From contig CAZBWM010000011.1 in the NCBI GenBank assembly GCA_964495375.1, positions 57,150-121,149 of the forward strand: a stretch of DNA of 64,000 nt, given 5' to 3'. Shown here one piece after another: positions 44,301 through 53,086 of the stretch. Origin of the DNA: JAIESQ01 sp964495375 (lineage in GTDB: Bacteria > Planctomycetota > Planctomycetia > Pirellulales > JAEUIK01). Under the pieces are notes generated by a model, which did no database searches, had not been told where the DNA came from, and saw nothing but the letters and a program-made list of their open reading frames with translations. Numbering within the stretch: position 1 is the stretch's first letter; every line of letters starts with the position of its first letter. A program made the translations under genes and the position numbers.

Positions 44301-45931
44301 AGTATGGCTGCACCGGCTGCCACGACGTGCCGGGCTACGAAACCGCCAAGCCGATCGGCACGGGCCTGGCCGACTGGGGCCGCAAAGAAGCCGACAAGCT
44401 CGCCTTCGAGCAGATCGATCAGTACATCGCCTGGATCGAGCATGCCCATGGCGGCGGTCACAGCGCGGCAACGCCTGGCAGCGGGGATCACGCCCACGCT
44501 TCGGAAGACACGCCCGAGGGGCTCGAGGCCTTCCGCGCTCGCAAGGCTGCGGAGATCAAGGCCTTTGATCCCGATGGCCTGTTCGTTCACGAGCTCGGCC
44601 ATCATCACCGCATGGGCTTCTTGTGGAACAAGATCCGCGAGCCGCGCAGTTACGACTACAAGAAGACCGAGAACAAGGATTACAACGACCGGCTGCGGAT
44701 GCCGAAGTTCAACTTCACCCCCGACCAGCTCGAGGCCGTGATGACCTTCGTGCTGGGGCTGTTGGCCGAACCCCCCGCCGCGCAGTACGTCTACAAGCCC
44801 TCGCCACGCCAGCAGGCAATCAACGAAGGCAAGCACGTGCTGGAGAAGTACAACTGCGGTGGCTGCCACACGCTCGAGATGCCGCACTGGCAGTTCGACT
44901 ACGATCCCCAGCAGTTGACGCCACCGGCGGAAACGAACGACTACGCCTTCTTGTCGCCGCACTTCGATCCGGCCACGCTCCAGGATTCGGCCAAGGTCGA
45001 CGCCCGCGGGCTCGGCTCGGCCGACATCGCCGGCATGCCGATGCTCGACGGCGAAGGCAAGCTGGTCGAAGATGTCGACGAAAACGACAACCCGCTCTAC
45101 TTCTTCACCCTCTGGGAGAACAAGCCGATCGCGGGCCAGGCCTATACGTCGGGCACGCAACTGGGAATCGCGAAACCGCAATTGGTTTCGGCGCGCCCCG
45201 CCTGGGGTGGTTATTTGTCGCGATTGATCTATCCCTCGGTACTGGCGACCGCCCGCGAAGAGAATCCCAACTTCAAAGATTCAGACGCCTGGGGTTGGCT
45301 GCCGCCGCCGCTGGTCGGTGAAGGTCGCAAGGTGCAGCCGGCCTGGTTGCACGACTTCCTGTTGGACCCCGTGCCGATTCGCCCGGCCGTGGTGTTGCGG
45401 ATGCCGAAGTTCAACATGTCGACCGAGGAAGCGGGCCAGTTGGTCGATTATTTCGCGGCGGCCGACGGGGCCGAGTACCCTTACGCGCTCGATCCACGCA
45501 CGCGTGGCGCGCATCTCACCGCGGCCGAGTCGGCGCATCCCAATCGCCTGAGCGACGCGATGAAGATCGTCACCAACGGCAACTACTGCGTGAAGTGCCA
45601 CCACTTGGGAGACTTTGTTCCCGAGGGGAGCGTGTACGCGATGGCGCCGAACCTCGATCGGGTCTATCGCCGGCTGCGTCCCGACTACGTCCGCGATTGG
45701 GTCGCCAATCCGCCGCGGATCATTCCAACCACGGTGATGCCGATCAACATCCCGCCCGACAAGCCGGTCGCCCAGGAGCTCTACCACGGCACTAGCGAAG
45801 AGCAGTTGCAGGCAGTGGTCGATCTGTTGATGAACTACGACGTGTTCATGAAGGATCGCACGAGTATCCGTCCCATGATTCAAGCGGCCCCGCCGGAGGC
45901 GGCCGCAGGCCAAGCGGCGGGCGGAGAGTAA
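41399..45931 (+). CDS. Giant octahaem cytochrome c with PDZ-like segment
   Basis: A 1510-aa protein, apparently the haem subunit of the quinol oxidase complex. One membrane helix near residues 15-35 anchors it, with the rest in the periplasm. Residues 40-250 are a long helical, coiled-coil-like stretch. Eight CXXCH haem sites start at residues 302 (CITCH), 485 (CTICH), 540 (CLKCH), 576 (CFGCH), 803 (CLACH), 971 (CTGCH), 1153 (CGGCH) and 1397 (CVKCH). Between the first two, about 405-460, is a PDZ-like segment, AGLRAGDVIERINDIDILSL. It directly follows the cytochrome b genes. It should carry electrons from the b/Rieske core to the soluble carriers. An antisense frame of 828 codons over it is only a shadow. 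Confidence 0.9.
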   Translation: MPATETTWRNLTLMHVVFGLTSLGLLVGTIWMLAADHDREWKQLQRDFRDVQVWSINARLAELETGKFKNEKAELEGKLAATRREVPPAAAIERFCQLMLDKDAADKTQTNQSAVDKIRAEYKALQAATDDDQRTARRAALVNHLSAIIVTARNQETKIADILKATKADLNVAVSDYDIGTRDNVKQSEMDRLQAAINKVQAQVNERTLESQAANTYRKNLEAALADATANESAAQKAIDDFESRPKQLAKSEQEQARSFGERFLELPIIDAFGRPLKVNQIWLPQLTTNINFRDVARFDRCITCHQGISMTAPGSAVDPAYHGAEVLTFTLATPEASPQGEGDKPAEPSIETLYGMKLADKLRKGSVAIQAVWPDQPAAKAARVVPGGVPEVAPQNPPGTLQHGDGVSYAQPAGLRAGDVIERINDIDILSLSQAENALLTTVTWGQPLTLRVRRGASQPFSSHPRLDLYVGDSSPHSAAKVGCTICHDGQGNATTFQWASHSPDSELQREEWAREHGYAFNHDWWFPMFPNRFSESTCLKCHHNLGELEPSPRFPEPPAPKLMEGYHLVRQYGCFGCHEINGYDGPNKRIGPDLRSEPNITAAAQQLLTDAGVNDEEKLLASSLVNNPYDRTAFARLGELLRADQTRAAEKAEAAGQDPPHLSAPSFQLLSILGAPDELPGKQRKVGPSLRHLASKVDFNFVYDWIREPKHFRPTTRMPQFFGLWDHLVPVVETDADGQVKSIEASQGLKDAERFEPIEIRGITQYLLGHSQPFEFIENSAGVSAEASAERGRKLFETRGCLACHQHPDFPDAKADQGPSLGGLAGKLTTENGRRWLYSWLRDPSAYHPRTVMPNLFLEPIKQKIEEQDQTTDPAADIAAYLLAPREGDPEYKPQVPEHEPAEADVNDLVLLHLKKAFTEVQAAKYLKEGIPADRAADVPADERVLVAPLTAEKKYEYVGRKAISKYGCTGCHDVPGYETAKPIGTGLADWGRKEADKLAFEQIDQYIAWIEHAHGGGHSAATPGSGDHAHASEDTPEGLEAFRARKAAEIKAFDPDGLFVHELGHHHRMGFLWNKIREPRSYDYKKTENKDYNDRLRMPKFNFTPDQLEAVMTFVLGLLAEPPAAQYVYKPSPRQQAINEGKHVLEKYNCGGCHTLEMPHWQFDYDPQQLTPPAETNDYAFLSPHFDPATLQDSAKVDARGLGSADIAGMPMLDGEGKLVEDVDENDNPLYFFTLWENKPIAGQAYTSGTQLGIAKPQLVSARPAWGGYLSRLIYPSVLATAREENPNFKDSDAWGWLPPPLVGEGRKVQPAWLHDFLLDPVPIRPAVVLRMPKFNMSTEEAGQLVDYFAAADGAEYPYALDPRTRGAHLTAAESAHPNRLSDAMKIVTNGNYCVKCHHLGDFVPEGSVYAMAPNLDRVYRRLRPDYVRDWVANPPRIIPTTVMPINIPPDKPVAQELYHGTSEEQLQAVVDLLMNYDVFMKDRTSIRPMIQAAPPEAAAGQAAGGE

Positions 45932-46027
45932 ATCCCCCGTCCCAAGTGTGTAACTCAACTGACAGCAAAGGTTTTCGCCGCACGGGTGCGACAATTTGGT
46001 TCGGTCGTTGGGGGCGCGTCCGAGCCT

Positions 46028-46033
46028 TATAAT
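46028..46033 (+). promoter_or_regulatory. Perfect -10 word before the cupredoxin genes
   Basis: TATAAT in the 244-base gap after the octahaem gene, about 143 bases ahead of the ATG at 46176. No clear -35 at normal spacing (TCGTTG is 17 bases upstream). It suggests that the downstream genes can also start from their own promoter. Confidence 0.4.
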
Positions 46034-46175
46034 GCGACGGGTCCTTCGTGACGAAGCTGACGTTCGCCCGAGCGGCCCACACGCACCCAAAACGCGAGCA
46101 CCGAACTCAGCAGTACCGAACACCTCGGGCCCGCACCTGACGGGCGGCCCGGCACTTTCTGGGGGGAACAAAACC

Positions 46176-46946
46176 ATGCAACGCAATCTGCGAATCACCA
46201 GCCTGGCCGCCGTCGCCCTGGCAGCACTTCTGAGTCACAGCGCGGTGACCCCCAGCGCACAGGCGCAGCAATGGGGCACGCTCAAGGGCAAGTTCGTTTA
46301 TGACGGACCCGTACCGGCGCCAGTCGCCTTGCGGATCGACAAGGACCCCGAGTGCTGCAAGGTCAAGCACAACGATGAATCGGTGCAAGTAGCCGCCGAC
46401 GGGGGGTTGGCCAACGTGGTGCTCTACGTCCGCACGCCGAAAGTGGCCGTCCATCCCGACTACGAGAAGACCGCCAAAGACGACGTAGTGCTCGACAACA
46501 AGACCTGCCACTTCGAGCCGCACATCGTCGTGGTGCGGTTGACGCAGACGCTGTTGATCAAGAATACGGACACCTGCGGCCACAACACCAACGTGGCGCC
46601 GCTGGGCGATACGGCCATCAATCCGTTGTTGCCCCCCGCCGGCGAGTTCAAGCACACCTTTCGCCGGCAGCAGAATCTCCCCTTCCCGGTGAGCTGCAAC
46701 ATCCATCCCTGGATGAAGGCCCACGTGCTGGTCCGCGATAACCCGTACTTCGCCGTGTCGGCCGCCGACGGCACCTTCGAGATCGCCAATCTGCCGGTCG
46801 GCGCCCCCGAATTCCAGGCCTGGCACGAAGCCAAGGGCTACCTCGAACACACCGGCTGGCCCAAGGGCAAGTTCAAGCAGTCGATCAAGGCCGGCGACAA
46901 CGACCTGGGCACCATCAAGCTCAGCCCCGCGCTTTTTAAGAAGTAG
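46176..46946 (+). CDS. Secreted cupredoxin-like protein
   Basis: A 256-aa protein with a signal peptide (AAVALAALLSHSAVTPSAQA). Putative copper ligands are His in TCGHNTNV, and Cys, His and Met in the CNIHPWMKAH loop, the type-1 copper pattern. A C-terminal beta domain begins FAVSAADGTFEIANLPVG. A strong ribosome site (GGGGGGAA) precedes the ATG. The next gene is a lipoprotein paralogue. It probably carries electrons between the b/c complex and the oxidase, or handles copper; the two roles cannot be separated by sequence. Confidence 0.8.
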   Translation: MQRNLRITSLAAVALAALLSHSAVTPSAQAQQWGTLKGKFVYDGPVPAPVALRIDKDPECCKVKHNDESVQVAADGGLANVVLYVRTPKVAVHPDYEKTAKDDVVLDNKTCHFEPHIVVVRLTQTLLIKNTDTCGHNTNVAPLGDTAINPLLPPAGEFKHTFRRQQNLPFPVSCNIHPWMKAHVLVRDNPYFAVSAADGTFEIANLPVGAPEFQAWHEAKGYLEHTGWPKGKFKQSIKAGDNDLGTIKLSPALFKK

Positions 46947-47018
46947 TCCGTTCAAGAAATAATCGTTTCCGCAGTCATCGATCGAAAACGCCATCCGCCT
47001 GTCCAAAGGCGTATCACC

Positions 47019-47927
47019 ATGATTCGAACGCATCACCGCTCGTTGCCTTGGGCCAGCCTGGCGCTCTTGGCGCTGTTCGTCACCGGTTGCGGCGGCGGTC
47101 GCTATGAAGAACCGCTCGCGCAGGCCAACGTGGTCGACGCCGTTCGCGCCGCGCTCGGTAGCTCCGAATCTGCAGACGCCGGCACCGGCAGTGCGGCCAC
47201 GGCTACGGCCACGGGCACTGGCTGGGGCTCGCTGACCGGCACCTTTGTGTTCGAGGGCGCGCCGCCCGCCCCCAAGCTTCTGCCTACGGGCGGCAAGGAT
47301 GCCCCCACTTGTAACCCCGACGGCATCGCCGACGAATCGCTCGTCGTCGACCCGCAATCGAAGGGGGTCAAAAACGTGCTGGTCTTCGTCAAGAAGGTCT
47401 CGCGCACGCACGAGTCGTTGGCCGAGTCCGCATCGCAGCCCGCCGTGTTCGATCAGAAAAACTGCATGTTCCTCACGCACGTTTTGCCTGTGCAGGTTAA
47501 GCAGCCTGTCGTGCTCAAGAACAGCGAAGCCGGCGTGGGGCACAACACGCAGATCTCGCCGCCGGCCGATACAGCCGTCAATCCGCTGCTGCCGCCAGGG
47601 GGCCAACAAGACTATGCGTTCGGCCGTCCGCAGAACGTGCCGGTGCCAGCTACCTGCAGCATCCACCCCTGGATGAAGGCCTACATCATCCCGCGCGACA
47701 ATCCGTACTTTGCCGTGAGCGATGCCTCGGGCAAGTTCACCATCCCCAACATCCCCGACGGCGAAGATCTCGAGGTTCAGCTCTGGCACGAAAGCGCCGC
47801 GGGGGCCAAGGGGGTGCTCGTCGTCCCCGGCCTCACCGACGGCAAGGGGATCGTCAAGCGCAAGCTCGGTGAGAACGAAGCGGTCGACCTGGGGGCGATC
47901 CAGTTGCCGGCTTCGGCATTCAAGTAA
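47019..47927 (+). CDS. Cupredoxin-like lipoprotein, paralogue of preceding gene
   Basis: A 302-aa protein with a lipobox (LFVTGC, acylated Cys24), so it is anchored to a membrane in the periplasm. It shares with its neighbour a GHNT...INPLLP or VNPLLP stretch and the CSIHPWMKAYIIPRDNPYFAVS region, giving the same His, Cys, His, Met ligand set. An Ala/Thr-rich linker (about 45-75) separates the anchor from the domain. The duplicate pair, one soluble and one membrane-bound, sits between the octahaem cytochrome and the oxidase. Confidence 0.8.
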   Translation: MIRTHHRSLPWASLALLALFVTGCGGGRYEEPLAQANVVDAVRAALGSSESADAGTGSAATATATGTGWGSLTGTFVFEGAPPAPKLLPTGGKDAPTCNPDGIADESLVVDPQSKGVKNVLVFVKKVSRTHESLAESASQPAVFDQKNCMFLTHVLPVQVKQPVVLKNSEAGVGHNTQISPPADTAVNPLLPPGGQQDYAFGRPQNVPVPATCSIHPWMKAYIIPRDNPYFAVSDASGKFTIPNIPDGEDLEVQLWHESAAGAKGVLVVPGLTDGKGIVKRKLGENEAVDLGAIQLPASAFK

Positions 47928-48035
47928 TTCAGCCAACAAGCAATGCAGCCAAGTAACTCAGCGAACACACCCGTACCCGTTTCCACGACAAGCCGCCGCG
48001 ATCCCACGTCCGCGGCCGCATGGGCGCAACGAACG

Positions 48036-49328
48036 ATGACCAAATCGCACGGTTGGCGAAATCTGCTTTCGATGCTGGCGTTGCTCGGTGGCGCTGCGGC
48101 GCTGGTCGGCTGCGGTCAGGCGGATGTCGCCCAGTTTCGCTTGAACATGGAAGGGCGCGACCCGTCGTTCGCGTCGATCGAAGATCGCACGGAGCGCAAT
48201 GCCGCCATCGCGAACGAAAAAGTCCGCGAGCAATTGGTGGTCGATCTGCTGACCGCCGCCTTCGGTACGCCCGACGCACCGTTCGCCCCGCCCGACAGCG
48301 GGCTCGACCTCGTCAAGCTGCGCCGCGCGGCTGGCCCGGTCGCCAGTTACGGATCGGGCCAACAGCATGGATTGTATCGCAAGCATTGCGCACACTGCCA
48401 CGGCATCTCCGGCGACGGCGCCGGTCCCACGGCGCTGTTCCTTAATCCCTACCCGCGCGACTATCGCCAGGGAATCTTCAAGTTCACTTCGACCGGCCCC
48501 GGCATGAAGCCTACGCAGGCCGATCTCGAGCGCGTGCTGCGCGACGGGCTGGCCGGCACGGCCATGCCATCGTTCGCGCTGTTGCCGCAGTACGAGATCG
48601 AGTCGCTGGTCGAGTACGTCAAGTACCTGAGTATTCGCGGTGAGACCGAAACACTGCTCAACGCCGCCTTTGAAGGGGAAGAACTCGAGCCGATCGATCT
48701 GAAGGCCGACGCCGCCAAGCAGAGAGAGCAAGCCGTGGCCTTGGCGGAGCGCGTCAAGCTCGAAGCGGCCGATCGCGCTTCGCTCTGGACAGGCGCGGCC
48801 GACACGATCGTCGAGCCAAATCAAGAAGCGATCCCGCCGTTTCTGCCTGCCGAAGGGACCGCCGAGTGGCAGGCATCGGTCGACCGCGGCCGCGTGCTCT
48901 TCCGCGACAGCAAGACCGCCAACTGCATCAAGTGCCACGGCCCAACGGGCATTGGTGACGGTGGCGGTGAAGAGCTGTTCGATGACTGGAACAAGGTCAA
49001 GCCGCCCAATACCCAACCGGAAATCGCCCTCTGGTTGCTCCCCAAGCAGGAGTTGCGCCCGCGTAACCTGCGGCTGGGCATCTACCGCGGCGGGCGCCGC
49101 CCGGCCGACCTGTATCGCCGCATTCACGTCGGCATCAAGGGAACGCCCATGCCGGCGGCCGGCAACGTGCTGACGCAGCCGGGCCAGATTTGGGACATTG
49201 TGAATTACGTGTTGTCGCTGCCGTACGAAGCTTCGGGCGAAGGCCCGTCGCCGCCAGCCGCGGTTCATACAGCATCGACGCATACCGCAGCGACTGATCC
49301 GGCGTCGACGGCGCATACGGCGCCGTAA
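48036..49328 (+). CDS. Dihaem cytochrome c lipoprotein
   Basis: A 430-aa lipoprotein (lipobox ALVGC). Two cytochrome c domains each have one haem site: CAHCH (about 110) and CIKCH near 300. The GIFKFTSTGPGMKPTQADL and MPSFALLP stretches supply the distal methionine region. The second domain has GTPMPAAGNVL for its Met ligand. A Thr/Ala/His-rich tail ends it. The ATG at 48036 is preferred; a longer frame to 47943 would displace the signal. It is the likely electron donor to the oxidase whose genes follow. Confidence 0.88.
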   Translation: MTKSHGWRNLLSMLALLGGAAALVGCGQADVAQFRLNMEGRDPSFASIEDRTERNAAIANEKVREQLVVDLLTAAFGTPDAPFAPPDSGLDLVKLRRAAGPVASYGSGQQHGLYRKHCAHCHGISGDGAGPTALFLNPYPRDYRQGIFKFTSTGPGMKPTQADLERVLRDGLAGTAMPSFALLPQYEIESLVEYVKYLSIRGETETLLNAAFEGEELEPIDLKADAAKQREQAVALAERVKLEAADRASLWTGAADTIVEPNQEAIPPFLPAEGTAEWQASVDRGRVLFRDSKTANCIKCHGPTGIGDGGGEELFDDWNKVKPPNTQPEIALWLLPKQELRPRNLRLGIYRGGRRPADLYRRIHVGIKGTPMPAAGNVLTQPGQIWDIVNYVLSLPYEASGEGPSPPAAVHTASTHTAATDPASTAHTAP

Positions 49329-49395
49329 GCCCGCAGCCGAGAAGCGCTCGCCGCTTGGCGAGCGACCCACCGCCATCAAGCAAAGGTCAAACGAC

Positions 49396-50145
49396 GTGGG
49401 AAGGTTCTGGAGCCTGCTGTTTCTGCTGGTGCCGATTCTCGGCGTGCTGTGCTTTGCGCTGGCGCCGGCGCTGGGGTACTGGTTGCCCCCCGATATTTCG
49501 GAGCACGGCCACCGCATCGACCACCTGTTCATGTTCTGTCTGTATTTGACGGGCGCGGTGTTCATCGCCACCGAGGTCGTGCTCTTCTGGTTCATGTGGC
49601 GCTACGACGGCCGCACCAATCGCGACCCCGTGAAGTTCTCGCACGGCAGTCACAATCTGGAAATCGTCTGGACGATCGTGCCCGCCGCCACGCTGCTGTT
49701 CATCGCCATTTACCAGATGGACGCTTGGGCCGACGCCAAGATCCGCACGCCGAACATTCCGGCCACGGTCGAAGTGACGGGCCGCCAGTTCGAGTGGCGC
49801 ATCCGCTATCCCGGCCCCGACGGCGAACTGGATACCGAGGACGACATCTTCGGTGTCAATGAATTGCACCTGCCAGTCAATGAGCAGATCGTCCTGAATC
49901 TCAAGAGCATGGACGTGCTGCACGACTTCTTCGTGCCGCAACTGCGCATCAAGCAGGATGCCGTCCCTGGCAACAAGATCCCCATGTGGTTCACCGCCCG
50001 CGAAACCGGCACCTATGAAATCGTCTGTGCCGAGCTGTGCGGCTGGGGCCATTACAAAATGAAGGGCCGGCTGACGATCGAATCGCGGGAAGCGTTCGAC
50101 GCCTGGCTCAAACAACGCGCCGCGGAGCAAAAGGCCACGCAATGA
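49396..50145 (+). CDS. coxB: Cytochrome c oxidase subunit II
   Basis: A 249-aa subunit with two N-terminal membrane helices and a periplasmic cupredoxin domain. All CuA ligands are present: H176, C211, E213, C215, H219 and M222 (CAELCGWGHYKM). No cytochrome c domain is fused, so the oxidase must take electrons from a separate carrier, such as the dihaem lipoprotein just upstream. It starts at a GTG with AAAGG upstream. The stop overlaps coxA by 4 bases. Confidence 0.95.
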   Translation: MGRFWSLLFLLVPILGVLCFALAPALGYWLPPDISEHGHRIDHLFMFCLYLTGAVFIATEVVLFWFMWRYDGRTNRDPVKFSHGSHNLEIVWTIVPAATLLFIAIYQMDAWADAKIRTPNIPATVEVTGRQFEWRIRYPGPDGELDTEDDIFGVNELHLPVNEQIVLNLKSMDVLHDFFVPQLRIKQDAVPGNKIPMWFTARETGTYEIVCAELCGWGHYKMKGRLTIESREAFDAWLKQRAAEQKATQ

Positions 50146-51941
50146 GCACTACCGCACTCGGTTCGCACTCCGTAGCCCATTCGCATTCAACGGGCGGCGC
50201 GCTGGCCTTCATGCGCACCTATGTCTTCTCGATCGATCACAAAGTGATCGGCATCCAGTTCCTGTTCTCGACACTGCTGTGGTTCGTCGTGGGCGGACTT
50301 TTGGCCCTGGCCGTGCGCTGGCAGTTGGCCTGGCCCTGGAGCGATATGCCGGTCATCGGCCGCATGCTCTTCTCGGCGCAAGGGGGCCAGATCTCCCCCG
50401 AGTTCTACACGATGCTGGTCACCATGCACGCCTCGGTGATGATCTTCTTCGTCATCATCCCGATCCTGGCGGGCGCGTTTGGCAACTTTTTGATTCCGCT
50501 GATGATCGGCGCCGACGACATGGCCTTCCCCACGCTCAACATGTTGAGCTACTGGCTGATGTGGCCCGCCTTCTTCTGCATGATCTTGTCGTTCTTTGTC
50601 GAGGGCGGGGCCGCCGCCGCCGGCTGGACAGGGTATCCCCCGCTATCCAGCGTGCGCAGCGCTTCGCCGGGCAGCATGAATGGACAAACCCTCTGGCTGT
50701 TTGGCCTCATCTGGGTCGGAGTCTCGTCGATGATGGGCTCGGTCAACTACATGACCACCATCATCCAGATGCGCGCCCCAGGCATGACCATGTTCCGCCT
50801 CCCCATGACCATCTGGGCCATGTTCATCACCGCTGTGCTGCAAGCCTTCGCCCTGCCGGTGCTCACGGCCGCGCTCTTCATGCAATTGACCGATCGCTTG
50901 CTGGGGACCGGCTTCTTCGTCCCCGAGGGCCTGATCGTCAACGGCGAATCGGCCGGGGCTGGCGGCGGTCAGCCGCTGCTCTGGCAGCACTTGTTCTGGT
51001 TCTATAGCCATCCGGCCGTGTACATCATGATTCTGCCCGCGATGGGTATGGTCTCCGACATCATCAGCACGTTCGCCCGCAAACCGCTGTTCGGTTACAA
51101 GCCGATGGTCTACTCGATCGCCGGCATCGCCGGGCTGGGCTTCATCGTCTGGGGGCACCACATGTTCATGTCGGGGATGAACCCCGCGCTGGGCATGACC
51201 TTCATGGTCTCGACGATGATGATCGCGCTCCCCAGCGCCATCAAAACCTTCAACTGGCTCGGCACCATCTGGGGCGCCCGCATCCAGTACACCACCCCCA
51301 TGTTGTTCGCCCTGTCGTTCGTGTCGATGTTCATCATCGGCGGGTTGTCGGGCATCTTCATGGCGGCCACGCCGGTCGACATTTTCATCCACGACACGTA
51401 CTTCATCGTCGGCCACATTCACTACGTCCTCTTCGGTGGCACGGCGTTCGGTGTCTTCGGCGCCATTTACTTCTGGTTCCCCAAAATGTTCGGCCGGACG
51501 ATGAACGAGTTCTGGGGCAAGGTCCACTTCCTGCTCTCGTTCATCTTCTTCAACGGCACCTTCTTCACCATGCACATCCTGGGGACTACCGGGTTCCCGC
51601 GGCGCTACGCCGATCCCTATCACTTCGAGATCTTCGCGCCGACGCAGACGCTCAACCAGTTCATGACGATTTGCGCGCTGGGCATGGGCGCCTCGCAGTT
51701 GATCTTCGCCGCGAATTTCTTCTACAGCATCTTCTACGGACCGCGCTGCGGCCGGAATCCCTGGCACTCGAACACGCTCGAATGGCAGGCCCCCAGCCCG
51801 CCGGGTCACGGCAACTTCGATTTCCAACCGGTCGTCCACCGCGGACCCTACGAGTACAGCTCGCCGCAAGCCGCCGAAGACTACTTCCCGCAAACCGCGC
51901 CGCCGGTCGAAGGGGAAGGGCTCGCCGGTCACGGGCACTAA
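50142..51941 (+). CDS. coxA: Cytochrome c oxidase subunit I (A2 type)
   Basis: A 599-aa catalytic subunit, oxygen to water with proton pumping. Low-spin haem ligand H96, CuB ligands H290, H339 and H340, and the cross-linked tyrosine Y294 are visible. Helix VI reads YSHPAVY (288-294). The Glu of the usual GHPEVY is missing and the YS pair identifies the A2 class, as in some caa3 oxidases. The proximal and low-spin ligands in helix X are in HDTYFIVGHIHYVLFGG. The ATG overlaps the coxB stop by 4 bases. Confidence 0.95.
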   Translation: MSTTALGSHSVAHSHSTGGALAFMRTYVFSIDHKVIGIQFLFSTLLWFVVGGLLALAVRWQLAWPWSDMPVIGRMLFSAQGGQISPEFYTMLVTMHASVMIFFVIIPILAGAFGNFLIPLMIGADDMAFPTLNMLSYWLMWPAFFCMILSFFVEGGAAAAGWTGYPPLSSVRSASPGSMNGQTLWLFGLIWVGVSSMMGSVNYMTTIIQMRAPGMTMFRLPMTIWAMFITAVLQAFALPVLTAALFMQLTDRLLGTGFFVPEGLIVNGESAGAGGGQPLLWQHLFWFYSHPAVYIMILPAMGMVSDIISTFARKPLFGYKPMVYSIAGIAGLGFIVWGHHMFMSGMNPALGMTFMVSTMMIALPSAIKTFNWLGTIWGARIQYTTPMLFALSFVSMFIIGGLSGIFMAATPVDIFIHDTYFIVGHIHYVLFGGTAFGVFGAIYFWFPKMFGRTMNEFWGKVHFLLSFIFFNGTFFTMHILGTTGFPRRYADPYHFEIFAPTQTLNQFMTICALGMGASQLIFAANFFYSIFYGPRCGRNPWHSNTLEWQAPSPPGHGNFDFQPVVHRGPYEYSSPQAAEDYFPQTAPPVEGEGLAGHGH

Positions 51942-51985
51942 CCCCAGCAAACCCGAACCCCAGCAAGCACTAACTCCACCAAGCA

Positions 51986-53086
51986 ATGTCGCACGCGCCG
52001 CAGAACATTGCCGTCGCCTCGCGCTGGCCTCACCGGCTGGCCATGGCGACCGCCTGCGCGACATTCCCGTTGATCTGGGTCGGCGGAATGGTCACCACGC
52101 ACGAAGCCGGTATGGCCGTCCCCGACTGGCCCAACACCTATGGCTACAACTTGTTTCTCTATCCCTGGCAGTCGTGGCTTTCCGGCCCGTTCGACATCTT
52201 CATCGAACATGGGCATCGGCTGCTCGGTTCCGTGGTCGGTTTCCTCACCATTCTGATGGCCGTTGGCCTTTGGCGCGGTGATCGCCGCAAGCTGGTCGGT
52301 TGGCTCGGCTGGGTGGCGCTCGCCGCCGTGATCGTGCAAGGCGCCTTGGGAGGCGCTCGGGTGCTGCTCAACGAGCGCACGCTGGCGATGGTGCACGGTT
52401 CGTTTGGTCCGGCCTTCTTCTGCCTGGTGGTGGGCCTGATGATTGTCACGGCGCCGCGCTGGCAAAGCACAGAACTGGCAACTGCAAGCGCGGCGACCGG
52501 GCGCCTGCGACGTTTGGCCATGATCACTACATTCCTGGCCTACGCCCAACTGCTGGTCGGCGCCAATCTGCGCCACCTATCGCTCACCGCCGCGCCCGGC
52601 GCAGGCCGAGCGCTCGCCTGGTTCCACGTTGGCCTGGCCGCCGTGCTCGTCTCGCATGCACTGCTGCTCGCCCTGGCCGCCAGCAAGGCAGGCGTGCCCG
52701 CGCTGGTGCGCCGCCCCGCCTGGCTGCTGATGACACTGTTGGCCGTGCAACCGGTTTTGGGCGGCATGACCTGGGTCTTCAACTATGGCTGGCCGCTGTG
52801 GACCGAACGGTTCGGCTGGTCGGCGGCTCACACGATTCACGCGCAAGGCCTTTTCGAATCGCTCATCGTCACTGCCCATCAAGCGACCGGTTCGCTAATC
52901 GTGGCGGCCGCGCTAGTCGTTTCACTACGCGCTTGGCGCTGGCTGGCGCCGGTCGAACGTACGTCGTCAGCCGAACGAACCTCAACCTCGCGCGGCGCGT
53001 TGGCATCCCAGCGCGATTCGCGCGAACTGCTCGCGTCAGCTCCCTGGCGGATCGGCGCACCCTCCGTGCTGGAGGTGGCGCAATGA
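51986..53086 (+). CDS. ctaA: Haem A synthase (COX15/CtaA)
   Basis: A 366-aa membrane enzyme that oxidises the haem O methyl group to make haem A for the oxidase. Conserved histidines lie in THEAGMAVPDWPNTYGY, EHGHRLLGS, TLAMVHGSFGPAF and HQATGSLIV. It has eight or so hydrophobic helices. The C-terminal tail is Arg/Ser-rich and probably cytosolic. Its stop overlaps the ctaB start by 4 bases, with GGAGGTGG as ribosome site. Confidence 0.92.
   Translation: MSHAPQNIAVASRWPHRLAMATACATFPLIWVGGMVTTHEAGMAVPDWPNTYGYNLFLYPWQSWLSGPFDIFIEHGHRLLGSVVGFLTILMAVGLWRGDRRKLVGWLGWVALAAVIVQGALGGARVLLNERTLAMVHGSFGPAFFCLVVGLMIVTAPRWQSTELATASAATGRLRRLAMITTFLAYAQLLVGANLRHLSLTAAPGAGRALAWFHVGLAAVLVSHALLLALAASKAGVPALVRRPAWLLMTLLAVQPVLGGMTWVFNYGWPLWTERFGWSAAHTIHAQGLFESLIVTAHQATGSLIVAAALVVSLRAWRWLAPVERTSSAERTSTSRGALASQRDSRELLASAPWRIGAPSVLEVAQ

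Noticed and set aside
42695..45181. An 828-codon open frame antisense to the octahaem cytochrome gene
   Set aside because: It mirrors the high-GC third-position pattern of the real gene, has no recognisable domain, and the sense strand has eight haem motifs.
46107..47939. A 610-codon antisense frame across both cupredoxin genes
   Set aside because: It spans two genes with signal peptides on the other strand and shows no motifs; a codon-bias shadow.
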